NCBI RefSeq assembly: GCF_030680185.1
Contig: NZ_JAUXVZ010000037.1
Location: 1 to 46,896, forward strand
DNA: 46,896 nt
From: Phenylobacterium sp.
GTDB taxonomy: Bacteria; Pseudomonadota; Alphaproteobacteria; Caulobacterales; Caulobacteraceae
Direction: 5' to 3'
This document shows, piece by piece, positions 17,582 through 27,442 of this stretch (the stretch's first letter is position 1; each line of letters begins with the position of its first letter). The position numbers and the translations under genes were made by a program. Below the pieces are notes generated by a model. The model saw nothing but the letters and a program-made list of their open reading frames with translations. It did not search any database and was not told where the DNA came from.

Positions 17582-17631
17582 ATGAAGGGCGCCCCCGCCG
17601 TCAGGCGCTGAGCCCTCCCGTCGTCCGCGCC

Positions 17632-18201
17632 CTACAGGGTCTGCTCGACCCGGGTGACTTCGGGGACGTAGTGCTTGAGCATGTTTTCGACGCCGGACTT
17701 CAGGGTGGCGGTCGAGGAAGGGCAGCCGGCGCAGGCGCCCTTCATGTGCAGCCAGACCACGCCGGTGTCGGCCTCGAAGCGGGAGAAGACGATGTCCCCG
17801 CCGTCCTGGGCCACGGCCGGGCGGATGCGGCTGTCCAGCAGCTCCTTGATCTCGGTGACGATCTGGGCGACCTCGCCCTCATAGACGGGCTCGACCTCGT
17901 CCAGCGCCGCGGCCTCGCCGGTGAACAGCGGCCTGCCGGAGGTGAAGTGGTCCATGATGGCCGCCAGGATCGGCGCCTTCAGGTGCGGCCAGGCCGAATG
18001 GACGTCCTTGCCGACGGTGACGAAGTCCGGGCCGAAGAAAACCCGCTCCACCCCTTCGATATCGAAGAGATCGGCCGCCAAGGGCGAGGCCTGGGCCGCC
18101 TCCATGGTGCGGAAGTCGTGGCTCCCCTCGCCGGCCACGTCGCGGCCGGGCAGGAACTTCAGGACCTCGGGGTTCGGGGTGGTTTCGGTCTGGATGAACA
18201 T
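17632..18201 (-). CDS. nfuA: NfuA-type iron-sulfur cluster scaffold/carrier
   Basis: The 189-residue protein carries 4Fe-4S clusters to target apoproteins. The N-terminal Nfu domain (1-88; MFIQTETTPNPEVLKFLPG) is joined to a C-terminal NifU-like domain (about 108-180). RIRPAVAQDGGDI and the cluster-binding C157-x2-C160 (GACAGCPSS) are present. This two-domain form is typical of alphaproteobacteria and mitochondria. ATG 18201 starts at the family N-terminus. It is a separate unit; the upstream gap to the UspA gene holds a family-A repeat. Confidence 0.95.
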   Translation of the reverse strand: MFIQTETTPNPEVLKFLPGRDVAGEGSHDFRTMEAAQASPLAADLFDIEGVERVFFGPDFVTVGKDVHSAWPHLKAPILAAIMDHFTSGRPLFTGEAAALDEVEPVYEGEVAQIVTEIKELLDSRIRPAVAQDGGDIVFSRFEADTGVVWLHMKGACAGCPSSTATLKSGVENMLKHYVPEVTRVEQTL

Positions 18202-18283
18202 GGATCAGATGTGGCCTCTGCGGCCGCGGGGCGCAAGACCCCTGGTGTTGGTGGGGCATGGCGGCGGGGGCCCTGCGACCGTC

Positions 18284-18402
18284 CTCGTCCTTCGAGGCCC
18301 TGCTGACGCAGGGCGCCTCAGGATGAGGTCGGAATGAGAGGGCGCCGCCTGCACCCACGCCCCTCATCCTGAGGGGCGAGCGGAAGCGAGCCTCGAAGGA
18401 CG
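18284..18402. repeat. Intergenic inverted repeat family A, copy 1
   Basis: The left arm, 18284-18328 (CTCGTCCTTCGAGGC ... GCCTCAGGATGAGG), and the right arm, 18361-18402 (CCCTCATCCTGAGG ... AGCCTCGAAGGACG), are inverted copies separated by 32 bases. Each arm has its own small hairpin in the middle (CCCTGC/GCAGGG on the left). It fills the gap between nfuA and the UspA gene. Three relatives lie near 23.7, 25.7 and 33.1 kb. Confidence 0.85.
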
Positions 18403-18410
18403 CGACGCCC

Positions 18411-18884
18411 TCAGGCCAGGTCGGCGATCTCTGCGTCGGTCAGCTCGCCCGGCACCACGGTGACCGGCAGGTTGCGGCCGCCCCAGCGAATGCCCTCCTT
18501 GGCGATGGAGGAGACCAGGGGGCCTGGCCCGCGGCCGTGCGGCGCCGCGCCCAGGACCAGGATCTTAATGTCGGGGTCGTCGGCGATGACGCTGCGCAGG
18601 GCCTGGCGGGCGCTCTCGGCGTTGACGATGATGAACTCCGGCGCCGCGCCGGTCTCGGCGATGACGAACTCGGCCATCTTCTGCAGGAAGGCCTCGGCCT
18701 CGGCTCTCGCCTGGCGCTCGATCTCCTCGCGCACGCCCGACCAGTGCTCGAACACGGCCGGCTCGATCACCCGCAGCATGGCCAGGTGGCCGCCGGTGGA
18801 CCGGGCGCGGCGGCAGGCGAACCGCAGGGCGGTCTGGAACTCGGGCGTGTCGTCGGCGATGACGAGGAACTTGCGCTGACTCAT
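18411..18884 (-). CDS. Universal stress protein (UspA family)
   Basis: The 157-residue protein is a single Usp domain. The N-terminal strand is FLVIADDTPEFQTALRFA. The ATP-binding loop motif near the C-terminus is LVLGAAPHGRGPGPLVSS followed by LPVTVVPGE, that is, the G-x2-G-x9-G(S/T)-type signature in a slightly altered form. Such proteins bind ATP and act in stress survival; the target is unknown. ATG 18884 is the only reasonable start. It is 55 nt downstream of trpS on the same strand. Confidence 0.9.
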   Translation of the reverse strand: MSQRKFLVIADDTPEFQTALRFACRRARSTGGHLAMLRVIEPAVFEHWSGVREEIERQARAEAEAFLQKMAEFVIAETGAAPEFIIVNAESARQALRSVIADDPDIKILVLGAAPHGRGPGPLVSSIAKEGIRWGGRNLPVTVVPGELTDAEIADLA

Positions 18885-18939
18885 GGGGCGACGTTGGCCC
18901 GGCTGCGGGATTTGGGCAAGAGGGGCCGCGGGCTGGGCC

Positions 18940-19974
<1,035 letters not shown>

Positions 19975-20191
19975 GGGATCAAGGCTTCGACTTCGAGGGG
20001 AGTTTGAAGACACGCGCCGAGGACGCGCAGGGGCTTTGCGCCCCCTAGGAAGGGGCGTTCAGGACGCGCGGCGCCATCGCCAGGAGATCCGAGCCGGAAA
20101 AGCCATGCCGATGCGCATAGTCGGGCCAAGGTCCGGTGGCAAGTCTGGAGAGGGCCAGGGCGAGGCGCAGCCCCGCCTCAACCCCAAACCC

Positions 20192-20278
20192 CGTCATGCT
20201 CGGCCTTGTGCCGAGCATCCCTGTCGAGGGCAGGCGCAAGCGTCGCGAGGGGTCCTGGGCACAAGGCCCAGGATGACG
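20192..20278. repeat. Intergenic inverted repeat family B, copy 1
   Basis: The left arm, 20192-20220, is CGTC followed by the perfect hairpin ATGCTCGGC-CTTGT-GCCGAGCAT. The right arm, 20251-20278, has CCTGGGC-ACAAG-GCCCAGG and ends ATGACG. The two arms are also inverted relative to each other (CGTCAT ... ATGACG; CCTTGTGCC ... GGCACAAGG), so the whole can fold as a nested cruciform. It lies between murJ and trpS. Confidence 0.8.
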
Positions 20279-20299
20279 CTGGGGGGAGGGCGAAAAGCC

Positions 20300-21985
20300 C
20301 TAGCCCAGATCCACGGGCGTCGCCGGCGTCCCGCTGCGCCGGGTCATGGCGGCCTTGAGCTCGGCGCGGGTCACCCCGCCGAAGACCAGGACCAGCAGGC
20401 CGTAGAGCGCCAGGCCGGCCAGAGACAGCCCCAGCACGCCGATCTCCTTGGCGCCGATCAGGGGCAGGTCGAGGCCGGCGAGCGCCGCCTCGATGGCCGC
20501 CCGGTTCAGGGCCGCAAAGGCGAGCGCGGCCCCCATGACCAGGCTGGCGGCGGCGACCCGGACGATCTTGGAAATCACCTGGGGCGAGGGCCGGTAGTCG
20601 CCCCGCCGCCAGAGCGCCAGCAGCATCTGGATCACCGCAATCCAGGCCGCCAGGCTGGTGGCCGCGGCGATGCCGGGCACGCCGATCACGAAGAACAGGG
20701 CCACCCCGGCGACGATGTTCACCGCCACTGAGATCAGGGCGAAGCGCATGGGGGTGCGGGTGTCGTCGCGGGCGAAGAAGGCCGGCTGCAGAATGCGCTG
20801 CAGGACGAAGGCCGGCGTCCCCCAGCCATAGTGGAACAGGAGCGCGCCGGCGGCTGCGGCGTCGGTGAAGACGAAGGCGCCGCGGGTGAACAGGCCGTCG
20901 ATCAGATAGACCGGCATGGCCATCAGGGCCGCAGCCGCCGGCAGGCTGAGCGCCAGGCCGAACACCAGGCCCTGGTCCATCACCAGCTTGGCGTCGGCGG
21001 CGTCGCCCCGGCGCAGGGACTGGGAGAGGCGGGGCAGAAGCGCCACGCCGATGGCCACCCCCACCAGGCTCATGGGCAGCTGATAGAGCCGGTCGGCGAC
21101 GTTCAGCCAGACCCGGGCGCCGGCCACCTGCGAGGCCAGGATGCCGGAGACGAAGATGTTGATCTGGGTGGCACTGTTGGCGATGGCCGCCGGGATGGCC
21201 CGGCGCACCAGGGCCCTCATGTCCGGCGTCAGCCGCGGGCGCACGAACCGCACCCGGGCGCCGGCCTTTCGGGCGGCCCAGATGACCAGGGCCGCCTGGC
21301 CGATCCCCGCTACGATCACGCCCACCGAGGCCGCATAGGCTGCGGTGATGGCATCCCCCTGCGGCCAGACCACGGCCAGCATGACCACGTTCAATATGGT
21401 CGGATAGAAGCCCGAGACGATGAACCGGCCGTGCGCATTGAGGATGCCGGAGAACAGGGCGGCGATCGCCATGCAGGGCAGATAGGGCATGGTGATCTGG
21501 GTCAGGATCACCGCCAGCCGGAACTTGTCGGGCTCATCCACATAGCCGGGATTGATGGCGTACATCAGCCACGGCATGGCCGCCTGGGCCACGAGCGTCA
21601 GGGCGACCGTGACCACGGCCAGGCCGGCCGCCGCATCGGCGGCGTACTGATTGGCGACCGCCTCGCCCTCGCCTTCCAGCCGCTTGGCGTAGCCGGGCAC
21701 GAAGGCGGCGGCGAAGGCGCCCTCGGCGAAGATCCGGCGGAACAGGTTGGGGAAGGCCAGCGCCGTATAATAGGCGTCGGCGGCGATGGTCAGGCTGGCG
21801 CCCAGCTTGGCGGTGACCACCAGGTCCCGGGCCAGGCCCAGCACCCGGCTGAACAGGGTGAGCGCCGCAAAGATCACCGACGAACGCAGCATGCCCCCGC
21901 GGCGGGGGGCCGGCGGCGGCGGGGACGCAGGCTCGCCCGGGGCGGCGACGTCTCTTGCGGAATCGGTGGGCGGGGTCTGGCTCAC
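20300..21985 (-). CDS. murJ: Lipid II flippase MurJ
   Basis: MurJ moves lipid II across the inner membrane for peptidoglycan synthesis. It has 561 residues and about 14 hydrophobic segments. Family motifs are FAALTLFSRVLGLARDL at the first membrane segment, ALAFPNLFRRIFAEGAFAAA (about 90-110) and QITMPYLPCMAIAALF. The start is taken as GTG 21985; the first 31 residues are Pro/Ala-rich, and Met32 is an alternative start placed right before the first membrane helix. It lies 31 nt after the oligopeptide-binding protein gene, and both act on wall material. Confidence 0.95.
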   Translation of the reverse strand: MSQTPPTDSARDVAAPGEPASPPPPAPRRGGMLRSSVIFAALTLFSRVLGLARDLVVTAKLGASLTIAADAYYTALAFPNLFRRIFAEGAFAAAFVPGYAKRLEGEGEAVANQYAADAAAGLAVVTVALTLVAQAAMPWLMYAINPGYVDEPDKFRLAVILTQITMPYLPCMAIAALFSGILNAHGRFIVSGFYPTILNVVMLAVVWPQGDAITAAYAASVGVIVAGIGQAALVIWAARKAGARVRFVRPRLTPDMRALVRRAIPAAIANSATQINIFVSGILASQVAGARVWLNVADRLYQLPMSLVGVAIGVALLPRLSQSLRRGDAADAKLVMDQGLVFGLALSLPAAAALMAMPVYLIDGLFTRGAFVFTDAAAAGALLFHYGWGTPAFVLQRILQPAFFARDDTRTPMRFALISVAVNIVAGVALFFVIGVPGIAAATSLAAWIAVIQMLLALWRRGDYRPSPQVISKIVRVAAASLVMGAALAFAALNRAAIEAALAGLDLPLIGAKEIGVLGLSLAGLALYGLLVLVFGGVTRAELKAAMTRRSGTPATPVDLG

Positions 21986-22016
21986 GCCGCGCCTTTGCGC
22001 CGCCCGGAGGAAGGGG

Positions 22017-23663
22017 TCAAGCGCCGCCCTGCCCGGCGCCGTCCACGCACAGCCAGCGGCTGCGGTGGAAGTTGGCGATATTATCCACCCAGCCGGTGAC
22101 CCGGGGCGCCACCAGGGCCTTGTTGACCACGAAGTAAAGGGGCGCCAGGGCGTCCTCGGCCAGCATCAGGGCCTCGGCCTGGGCGAGGAGTTCGGCCCGG
22201 GCCGCCAGGTCGGGTTCGGCGTTGGCGGCGGCCAGCAGGGCGTCATAGCGGGGATTGGAATAGTCGCCATAGTTCTGCGCCCCGGTGTCGGACTTCAGAA
22301 GCTCCAGGAAGGTCAGGGGGTCGTTATAGTCGGCGTACCAGCTCATGGCGCCGACGTCGAAGTCGCGCAGGCGGTAGGCGGCGAAGGCGATCTGGCCCTC
22401 GTTCTGCACCAGGCGGACATGGACGCCCACCGATTCCCAGTCGGCCTGGATGGCCTGGACGATCAGGATGGTGTCGGGGGTGTTGCCGGTCTTGATCTCG
22501 ATGGAGAGCGGGCGCTCAGGCGTATAGCCGGCTTCGGCCAGCAGCCGGCGAGCCAGCGCCTGGCGGGCTTCGAAGCCCAGGCCGGCGAAGCTCGCCTTCG
22601 GGCCGTCCTCCACATAGTTGGCCGTGCCCGGCGGCACGAAGGCGTAGGCCGGGACCTGACCGGCGCGCATCAGCTTGTCGGTGAGGAAGTCCCGGTCCAC
22701 CGCCGCCGACAGGGCCTTGCGCACCCGCGGATCGCGGAAGGCGGCCACCTCGCGGGTGTTGAACGAGAGATAGGAGGTGGCCAGGGAGATGTGCGTGCGC
22801 GCATAGCCAGGCATCGCCTCATTGATCCGCGAGAGCCGGTTGGACTGGAAGGCGGTGTTGATGTCGAGTTCGCCCGCCGCCACCCGGCGCTCGGCGGTCA
22901 CCTGATCAGGCGTCGGATAGTAGCGGATGGTGTCGACGCAGACCTGCTCGGCGTCCCAGAACTCGGGGTTCTTCTTGACCTCGATATATTCGCCCAGCCG
23001 CCAGGCGACGAGCTGGTATGGGCCGCTGCTCACATAGTTTCCCGGCCGCACCCAGGCGTCCCCGAGCTTTTCCACCACATGTTTCGGCACAGGAAAGAAG
23101 GACAGGTGCTTGAGCATTTCCGGCAGGTAGGGCGCCGGGTGGTCCAGGGTCAGCTCGAGGGTGCGCGGACCAAGCGCCCGGACGCCGAGGGTCTCCGGCG
23201 CGGCCTGGCCGGCGTTCACCGCCGCGCCGTTCTTCAGCAGGAAGACCAGATAGGCGTAGATCGACGCCGTCTCCGGGGCCAGGATTCGGCGATAGGCGTA
23301 AACGAAGTCGTCCGCCGTGATGGGCGCCCCGTCCGACCACCGCGCCTCGCGCAGATGGAAGGTCCAGACCAGGCCATCGGCGCTGGTCTCCCAGCGTTCG
23401 GCCAGGGCCGGGATGGGCGTGCCGTCCGGCGCATCGGTGGTCAGGCCGACATTGAGGTCGCCGATCACCTGGAACTCGTCGACCAGATTGCTCTTCTGCG
23501 GGTCCAGCGTCGCCGGCTCGGTATTGTTGCCGAACTCCAGACAGGTCTCGCCAGCCGCGCAGGGCGGACGGCTCGGTCCCTCCTGACAGGCGACAAGCGC
23601 CAGGGCAGCGATCAGGGGCGCGATCAGGCGCAGGGGCGAGCGGGGGAGGAATTCGGAACGCAT
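22017..23663 (-). CDS. Oligopeptide ABC transporter substrate-binding lipoprotein (OppA/MppA family)
   Basis: The 548-residue periplasmic solute-binding protein (SBP_bac_5 family) has a lipoprotein signal peptide with lipobox ALALVACQ (Cys26). Family motifs include EPATLDPQKSN, TFHLREARWSDGAPITADDF and SSGPYQLVAWRLGEYIEVKK, with YYPTPDQVTAERRVAAGELD further on. No permease or ATPase genes are nearby, so it is an orphan binding protein. It lies 31 nt upstream of murJ in the same direction; a link with murein-peptide recycling, as for MppA, is plausible but inferred. ATG 23663 gives a complete signal peptide. Confidence 0.93.
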   Translation of the reverse strand: MRSEFLPRSPLRLIAPLIAALALVACQEGPSRPPCAAGETCLEFGNNTEPATLDPQKSNLVDEFQVIGDLNVGLTTDAPDGTPIPALAERWETSADGLVWTFHLREARWSDGAPITADDFVYAYRRILAPETASIYAYLVFLLKNGAAVNAGQAAPETLGVRALGPRTLELTLDHPAPYLPEMLKHLSFFPVPKHVVEKLGDAWVRPGNYVSSGPYQLVAWRLGEYIEVKKNPEFWDAEQVCVDTIRYYPTPDQVTAERRVAAGELDINTAFQSNRLSRINEAMPGYARTHISLATSYLSFNTREVAAFRDPRVRKALSAAVDRDFLTDKLMRAGQVPAYAFVPPGTANYVEDGPKASFAGLGFEARQALARRLLAEAGYTPERPLSIEIKTGNTPDTILIVQAIQADWESVGVHVRLVQNEGQIAFAAYRLRDFDVGAMSWYADYNDPLTFLELLKSDTGAQNYGDYSNPRYDALLAAANAEPDLAARAELLAQAEALMLAEDALAPLYFVVNKALVAPRVTGWVDNIANFHRSRWLCVDGAGQGGA

Positions 23664-23710
23664 CGGGCGTCATAAGCGCACGGCCGGCTTGGCCGTGTCG
23701 AGAGGGCCTT

Positions 23711-23824
23711 GCGTCCTTCGAGGCTCGCTTGCGCTCGCACCGCAGGATGAGGGAGGTGGGTGGGGGCTGAAGCCCATCAGTCCGTCCTCATACTGAGGCG
23801 CCCGAAGGGCCTCGAAGGACGAGG
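23711..23824. repeat. Intergenic inverted repeat family A, copy 2
   Basis: The left arm, 23711-23752 (GCGTCCTTCGAGGCTCGC ... GCAGGATGAGG), and right arm, 23782-23824 (GTCCTCATACTGAGGCG ... GGCCTCGAAGGACGAGG), are inverted. The left arm contains the CTCGCTTGCGCTCG-type inner hairpin. It lies upstream of the oligopeptide-binding gene and is followed directly by a family-B repeat. Confidence 0.85.
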
Positions 23825-23845
23825 GCGGTCGCACAACCCCTCCCC

Positions 23846-23933
23846 CGTCATGGCCCGGCTTGACCGGGCCATCCATGAACACCAGCCAGAGGCCTGTGTG
23901 CATGGGCCCTCGGGTCAAGCCCGAGGGTGACGG
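23846..23933. repeat. Intergenic inverted repeat family B, copy 2
   Basis: The left arm, 23846-23874, is CGTCAT with the hairpin GGCCCGG-CTTGA-CCGGGCC. The right arm, 23905-23933, has CCTCGGG-TCAAG-CCCGAGG and ends GTGACGG. The architecture is the same as the copy at 20192-20278 with different stem sequences, which indicates compensatory change and a structural constraint. It ends 15 nt before the end of the DUF35 gene. Confidence 0.8.
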
Positions 23934-23947
23934 AAATGGGGAGGAGC

Positions 23948-24364
23948 CTAGACCGGGCTGAAGACTGGGACCGGGGGACCGTTCTCGGTCTCCTGGAACT
24001 TGACCTTGACCCGCTGGCCGATGGCCAGGGCGTCGAGATCGCAGTCCACGAAATTGGTCAGGACGGCCGGGCCTTCATCGAGCGTCACATAGCCGATGGC
24101 GAAGGGGCCGGTCGGCGAGCGGCGCATGACCGAGTGGGCGTAGATTACTCCTTCGCCCGGGCTCTCTTCCCAGACCGTGTCGTCGGAGAAGCAGATCGGG
24201 CAGATGGCGCGCGGATACCAGTGGGCCTTGCCGCAGCCGTTGCAGCGCTTGATCAGGAAGCGGCCTTCGGCGGCCGCGTCCCAGAAGGGCTTGGACTCAA
24301 TGGTCACCGCCGGGGCGGGGATCTTGCGGGCCTGCGCCTCAGGGGCGGTTTTCGTATCGCTCAT
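23948..24364 (-). CDS. DUF35 zinc-ribbon/OB-fold acyl-CoA-binding protein
   Basis: The 138-residue protein has a zinc ribbon C41-x2-C44-x10-C55-x2-C58 (CNGCGKAHWYPRAICPIC) followed by an OB-fold (GVIYAHSVMRRSPTG, AIGYVTLDEGPAVLTNFVD). Such proteins are obligate partners of thiolase-like enzymes, for example in steroid side-chain degradation where a DUF35 domain pairs with Ltp2. ATG 24364 lies 5 nt after the stop of the thiolase gene, so the two are one translational unit; the upstream 30 residues of the open frame are rejected. Confidence 0.9.
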   Translation of the reverse strand: MSDTKTAPEAQARKIPAPAVTIESKPFWDAAAEGRFLIKRCNGCGKAHWYPRAICPICFSDDTVWEESPGEGVIYAHSVMRRSPTGPFAIGYVTLDEGPAVLTNFVDCDLDALAIGQRVKVKFQETENGPPVPVFSPV

Positions 24365-24369
24365 GGGAC

Positions 24370-25554
24370 CTACTCCCGTTCCATGATGAGGGTGGCCGAG
24401 CCGTGGCGGGTGCCGAGCGAGCCGCCGGTGCCGTGGGCGATGGCCAGGTCGCAATTGGGAACCTGGACCTTAGGGTGGGCTTCGCCGCGCAGCTGGCGGA
24501 CGGCTTCGATCACCTTGGTGATGCCGCCGCGGTTGGTCGGGTGGTTGTTGCAGAGGCCGCCGCCGTCGGTGTTGAAGGGCAGCTTGCCGACGCCGGAGAT
24601 CAGGTTGCCGTCGGCGACGAACTTGCCGCCTTCGCCCTTCGCGCAGAAGCCGAGATCCTCAAGCTGCATCAGCACGGTGATGGTGAAGCTGTCGTAGATC
24701 GAGGCGTACTTCATGTCGGACGGCTTCACGCCGGCCTCTTCGAAGGCGATGGGGCCAGACCAGAGCGCGCCCGAATGGGTCAGGTCCAGGTCGTGGCCGC
24801 CCATCGGGCCCTTGGGGCTCTCGCCAGCGCCGATGACCTTGACCATCGGCCGGTTCAGGCTCCTGGCGATCTCGGGGCTGGTGACGATCAGCGCGCCGCC
24901 GCCGTCGGAGACGACGCAGCAGTCCAGCCGGTGCAGGGGATCGGAGATCATCGGCGAGTTCAGCACGTCCTCGACCGTGACCACGTCACGCAGCATGGCG
25001 TGCTCGTTCCATTGGGCGTGATGGCTGGCGGCGACCTTGATCCAGGCGAGCTGCTCGGAGGTGGTGCCGTACTCGTACATGTGGCGCGCGGCGCACATGG
25101 CGTAGGTGTTGTGGGTCGTGCCGCCGTAGATGTTCTCGAAGCCGGCCTCAGGCGGGCCGTCGGTCAGCTTGCCCGGACGGGCGCCGCCGCCAAAGCCGCC
25201 GAACTGGTTCTGCCGCGGACGGCCGGCCAGGGTGATCAGCGCCACCTTGCACTTGCCCTCGGCGATCGCCTGGGCCGCGTGGCCCACATGCAGGATGTAG
25301 GACGAGCCGCCGGTCTCGGTGGAGTCCATGTGACGGACATTCCGCAGGCCCATATAGTCGATCATGGACATGCCCCCGAAGCCCGGGGCGTCTCCGGCGC
25401 AGAAGTAGCCGTCGATGTCGTCCTTGGTCAGGCCCGCGTCCTCGAGCGCGCCCTTGGCGCATTCGGCGTGGATCTGGGGGGTGGATTTGTCGGGGGCGTC
25501 GCGGAGCGGATGCTCGTAGGCGCCCATGATGTAGGCCTTGCCTTTAATGCTCAT
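24370..25554 (-). CDS. Thiolase-like acyl-CoA lyase (SCP-2/Ltp type)
   Basis: The 394-residue protein has the thiolase fold (SCP-x/lipid-transfer type). The C-terminal motifs are present: DGGGLCNNHPTNRGG and AIAHGTGGSLGTRHG. Where a classical thiolase has its nucleophilic Cys in the N-terminal half, this protein has DSTETGGSSYILHVGHAAQA (77-96), with no Cys. That favours a retro-aldolase like Ltp2 rather than a true thiolase, and the adjacent DUF35 partner agrees. ATG 25554 has AAGGGA upstream. The CoA ligase gene lies upstream, past a family-A repeat. The natural substrate is unknown. Confidence 0.88.
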   Translation of the reverse strand: MSIKGKAYIMGAYEHPLRDAPDKSTPQIHAECAKGALEDAGLTKDDIDGYFCAGDAPGFGGMSMIDYMGLRNVRHMDSTETGGSSYILHVGHAAQAIAEGKCKVALITLAGRPRQNQFGGFGGGARPGKLTDGPPEAGFENIYGGTTHNTYAMCAARHMYEYGTTSEQLAWIKVAASHHAQWNEHAMLRDVVTVEDVLNSPMISDPLHRLDCCVVSDGGGALIVTSPEIARSLNRPMVKVIGAGESPKGPMGGHDLDLTHSGALWSGPIAFEEAGVKPSDMKYASIYDSFTITVLMQLEDLGFCAKGEGGKFVADGNLISGVGKLPFNTDGGGLCNNHPTNRGGITKVIEAVRQLRGEAHPKVQVPNCDLAIAHGTGGSLGTRHGSATLIMERE

Positions 25555-25643
25555 GTCCCTTCCCGGATTATGGTTCTGATCAATGTGATTGGCCTTATCC
25601 GCGCAGGCGCGCGGTGTCATCCCTGGTGATGAGGTGCGGCCGC

Positions 25644-25754
25644 CCTCGTCCTTCGAGGCCGCTTCGCGGCGCCTCAGGATGAGGACGACTGAGAGGCTGT
25701 CGCCCAACCCGCTTCCTCATGCTGAGGTGCGAGCGAAGCGAGCCTCGAAGCACG
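25644..25754. repeat. Intergenic inverted repeat family A, copy 3
   Basis: The left arm, 25644-25686 (CCTCGTCCTTCGAGGCCGC ... GCCTCAGGATGAGG), and right arm, 25713-25754 (TCCTCATGCTGAGGTGC ... AGCCTCGAAGCACG), are inverted. It lies between the CoA ligase stop and the thiolase-like gene on the same strand. Confidence 0.85.
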
Positions 25755-25766
25755 CACCGCGCCGGC

Positions 25767-27248
25767 TCAGGCCGGCTGCTGCGCCTTCAGCGCCTCGATG
25801 CGGGCCTCGCGCAGGGCCGAGCGGCGGACCTTGCCGGCGTCGTCGCGCAGGGGCTCGTCGACGAACTCATAGGTCCGGGGCTGCTTGTAGGTGACCAGAC
25901 GCGACGACAGATAGTCGCGCAGCTCGGCTTCCGTGGTCGGCCGGCTCACCTGGACGATGGCGTGGATCTTGTTTCCCAGGTCGTCGTCGGGGATGCCAAT
26001 GACCGCACAGGACATCACCGCCTCATGCTCGTCCAGGGCCGCCTCGATCTCGGCCGGATAGACGTTGGAGCCGCCCACCAGGATCATGTCGGTACGGCGG
26101 TCGGCCAGGTAGAGATAGCCGTCCTCGTCGAACCAGCCGATGTCGCCCAGGCTCTCCCAGCCGCCGGGCAGGGTCTTGGCCGTGGCGCCGAGATATTGGT
26201 AGGACGGGCCGGCGCCCTCGGGACGGCGCATATAGATCTCGCCGACCTCCCGGGGCGGCAGGGGGTTTCCCGCCTCGTCCATGGCGACCATCTCGCCCAT
26301 GCGGACCTTGCCCACGGAGCCGCGGTGCTCCAGCCATTCGGTTCCGGAGATCACGGTGGAGGCCTGGGCCTCGGTGCCCGCATAGAGCTCCTGGATCACC
26401 TCGCCCCCCAGCCAGTGGATGAAGGCCTCCTTCAGCCAGGGCGGGCACGGCGCGGCCAGGTGCCAGAGCGTCTGCAGCGAGGACAGGTCGTACTTGGCCC
26501 GCGTCTCCTCGGGCAGGTGCCAGACCCGGTTCATCATGGTCGGCACCATGTAGATCCAGGTGGCCCTCCAGCGCTCGATCTCGGCCAAGGTCTTTTCGGG
26601 GTCGAACCTCGGCATCACCACGATGTGGGCGCCCATGTTGATGGCCGACATCATCATGCCGAAGCCCGCGTTGTGATAGAGCGGCGCTGGCAGCAGGGCG
26701 ACGGACTCGGCCCGCAATTGCCAGCCGCCGACCTCGGGCGCCTCCTTCGCCGTGACCCCCGGCTGGCCGGCCAGGATCAGCTTGGGCCGGCCGGTGGAGC
26801 CGCCGCTGGTGGGCGCCTTGGAGACCGGCGCGATGGCGTCGGGCAGGTCGCTGTCGTCATCGGCCTTGGCGGCGATATCGTCGATATTGACCAGGGGCTT
26901 GTCGATCGCATGGTCGAAGGCGGCGATGACGATGGGGGTCCTGGCCAACTCCATGATCGCCTCGAGCTCGGCCTTGGGCAGGCGGAAGGACACCGGCTGC
27001 GGCGTCGCCCCCACCTTCCACAGGGCCCAGCAGGCCTCGACGAAGCCGATGCTGTTGGGCAGGCCCAGCGTGACGAGATCCCCGTGCTTGACCCCGAGCG
27101 CCATCAGGCCGCGGGCCAGGCGGTTGGTGCGCCGGTGGAACTGGCCATAGGTCAGGGTCTCGTCGCCGCAGGAGACCGCCGGGGCGTCCGGCTTTTCCCG
27201 CGCCAGGTCCGCCAGGCGGGCGCCCAGGGAAATCGTCTCGTCGGCCAT
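25767..27248 (-). CDS. AMP-dependent acyl-CoA ligase
   Basis: The 493-residue enzyme of the ANL superfamily activates a carboxylic acid as acyl-AMP and then acyl-CoA. Motifs are TSGGSTGRPK (147-156, phosphate loop), ELYAGTEAQ, YLADRRTDMILVGGSNVYPA near 385-405, and the C-terminal catalytic Lys region DDAGKVRRSALRE. ATG 27248 has AGGGA upstream; the extra N-terminal residues in the longer open frame are unlike the family. It probably feeds the thiolase-like/DUF35 pair and the dehydrogenase/hydratase block. Substrate (fatty, aromatic or steroid acid) cannot be told. Confidence 0.93.
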   Translation of the reverse strand: MADETISLGARLADLAREKPDAPAVSCGDETLTYGQFHRRTNRLARGLMALGVKHGDLVTLGLPNSIGFVEACWALWKVGATPQPVSFRLPKAELEAIMELARTPIVIAAFDHAIDKPLVNIDDIAAKADDDSDLPDAIAPVSKAPTSGGSTGRPKLILAGQPGVTAKEAPEVGGWQLRAESVALLPAPLYHNAGFGMMMSAINMGAHIVVMPRFDPEKTLAEIERWRATWIYMVPTMMNRVWHLPEETRAKYDLSSLQTLWHLAAPCPPWLKEAFIHWLGGEVIQELYAGTEAQASTVISGTEWLEHRGSVGKVRMGEMVAMDEAGNPLPPREVGEIYMRRPEGAGPSYQYLGATAKTLPGGWESLGDIGWFDEDGYLYLADRRTDMILVGGSNVYPAEIEAALDEHEAVMSCAVIGIPDDDLGNKIHAIVQVSRPTTEAELRDYLSSRLVTYKQPRTYEFVDEPLRDDAGKVRRSALREARIEALKAQQPA

Positions 27249-27442
27249 GCTTGTCGTCCCTAATGCGTCGTCGCGGCTCGTTGAAGCGTCCGCGATCTCT
27301 ATGAAATGGTATGCCGCCAAAATGGGCGGGCGGCGAAACCAGTTTCCCCCGCCACCGCCCGCCCTGGCAAGGGGTTGGAAGATCATGCCCCCTGCGGCTA
27401 TCAGCGGGACGCACATTCATTCTACGCAGGAGCCCTCGCCCC

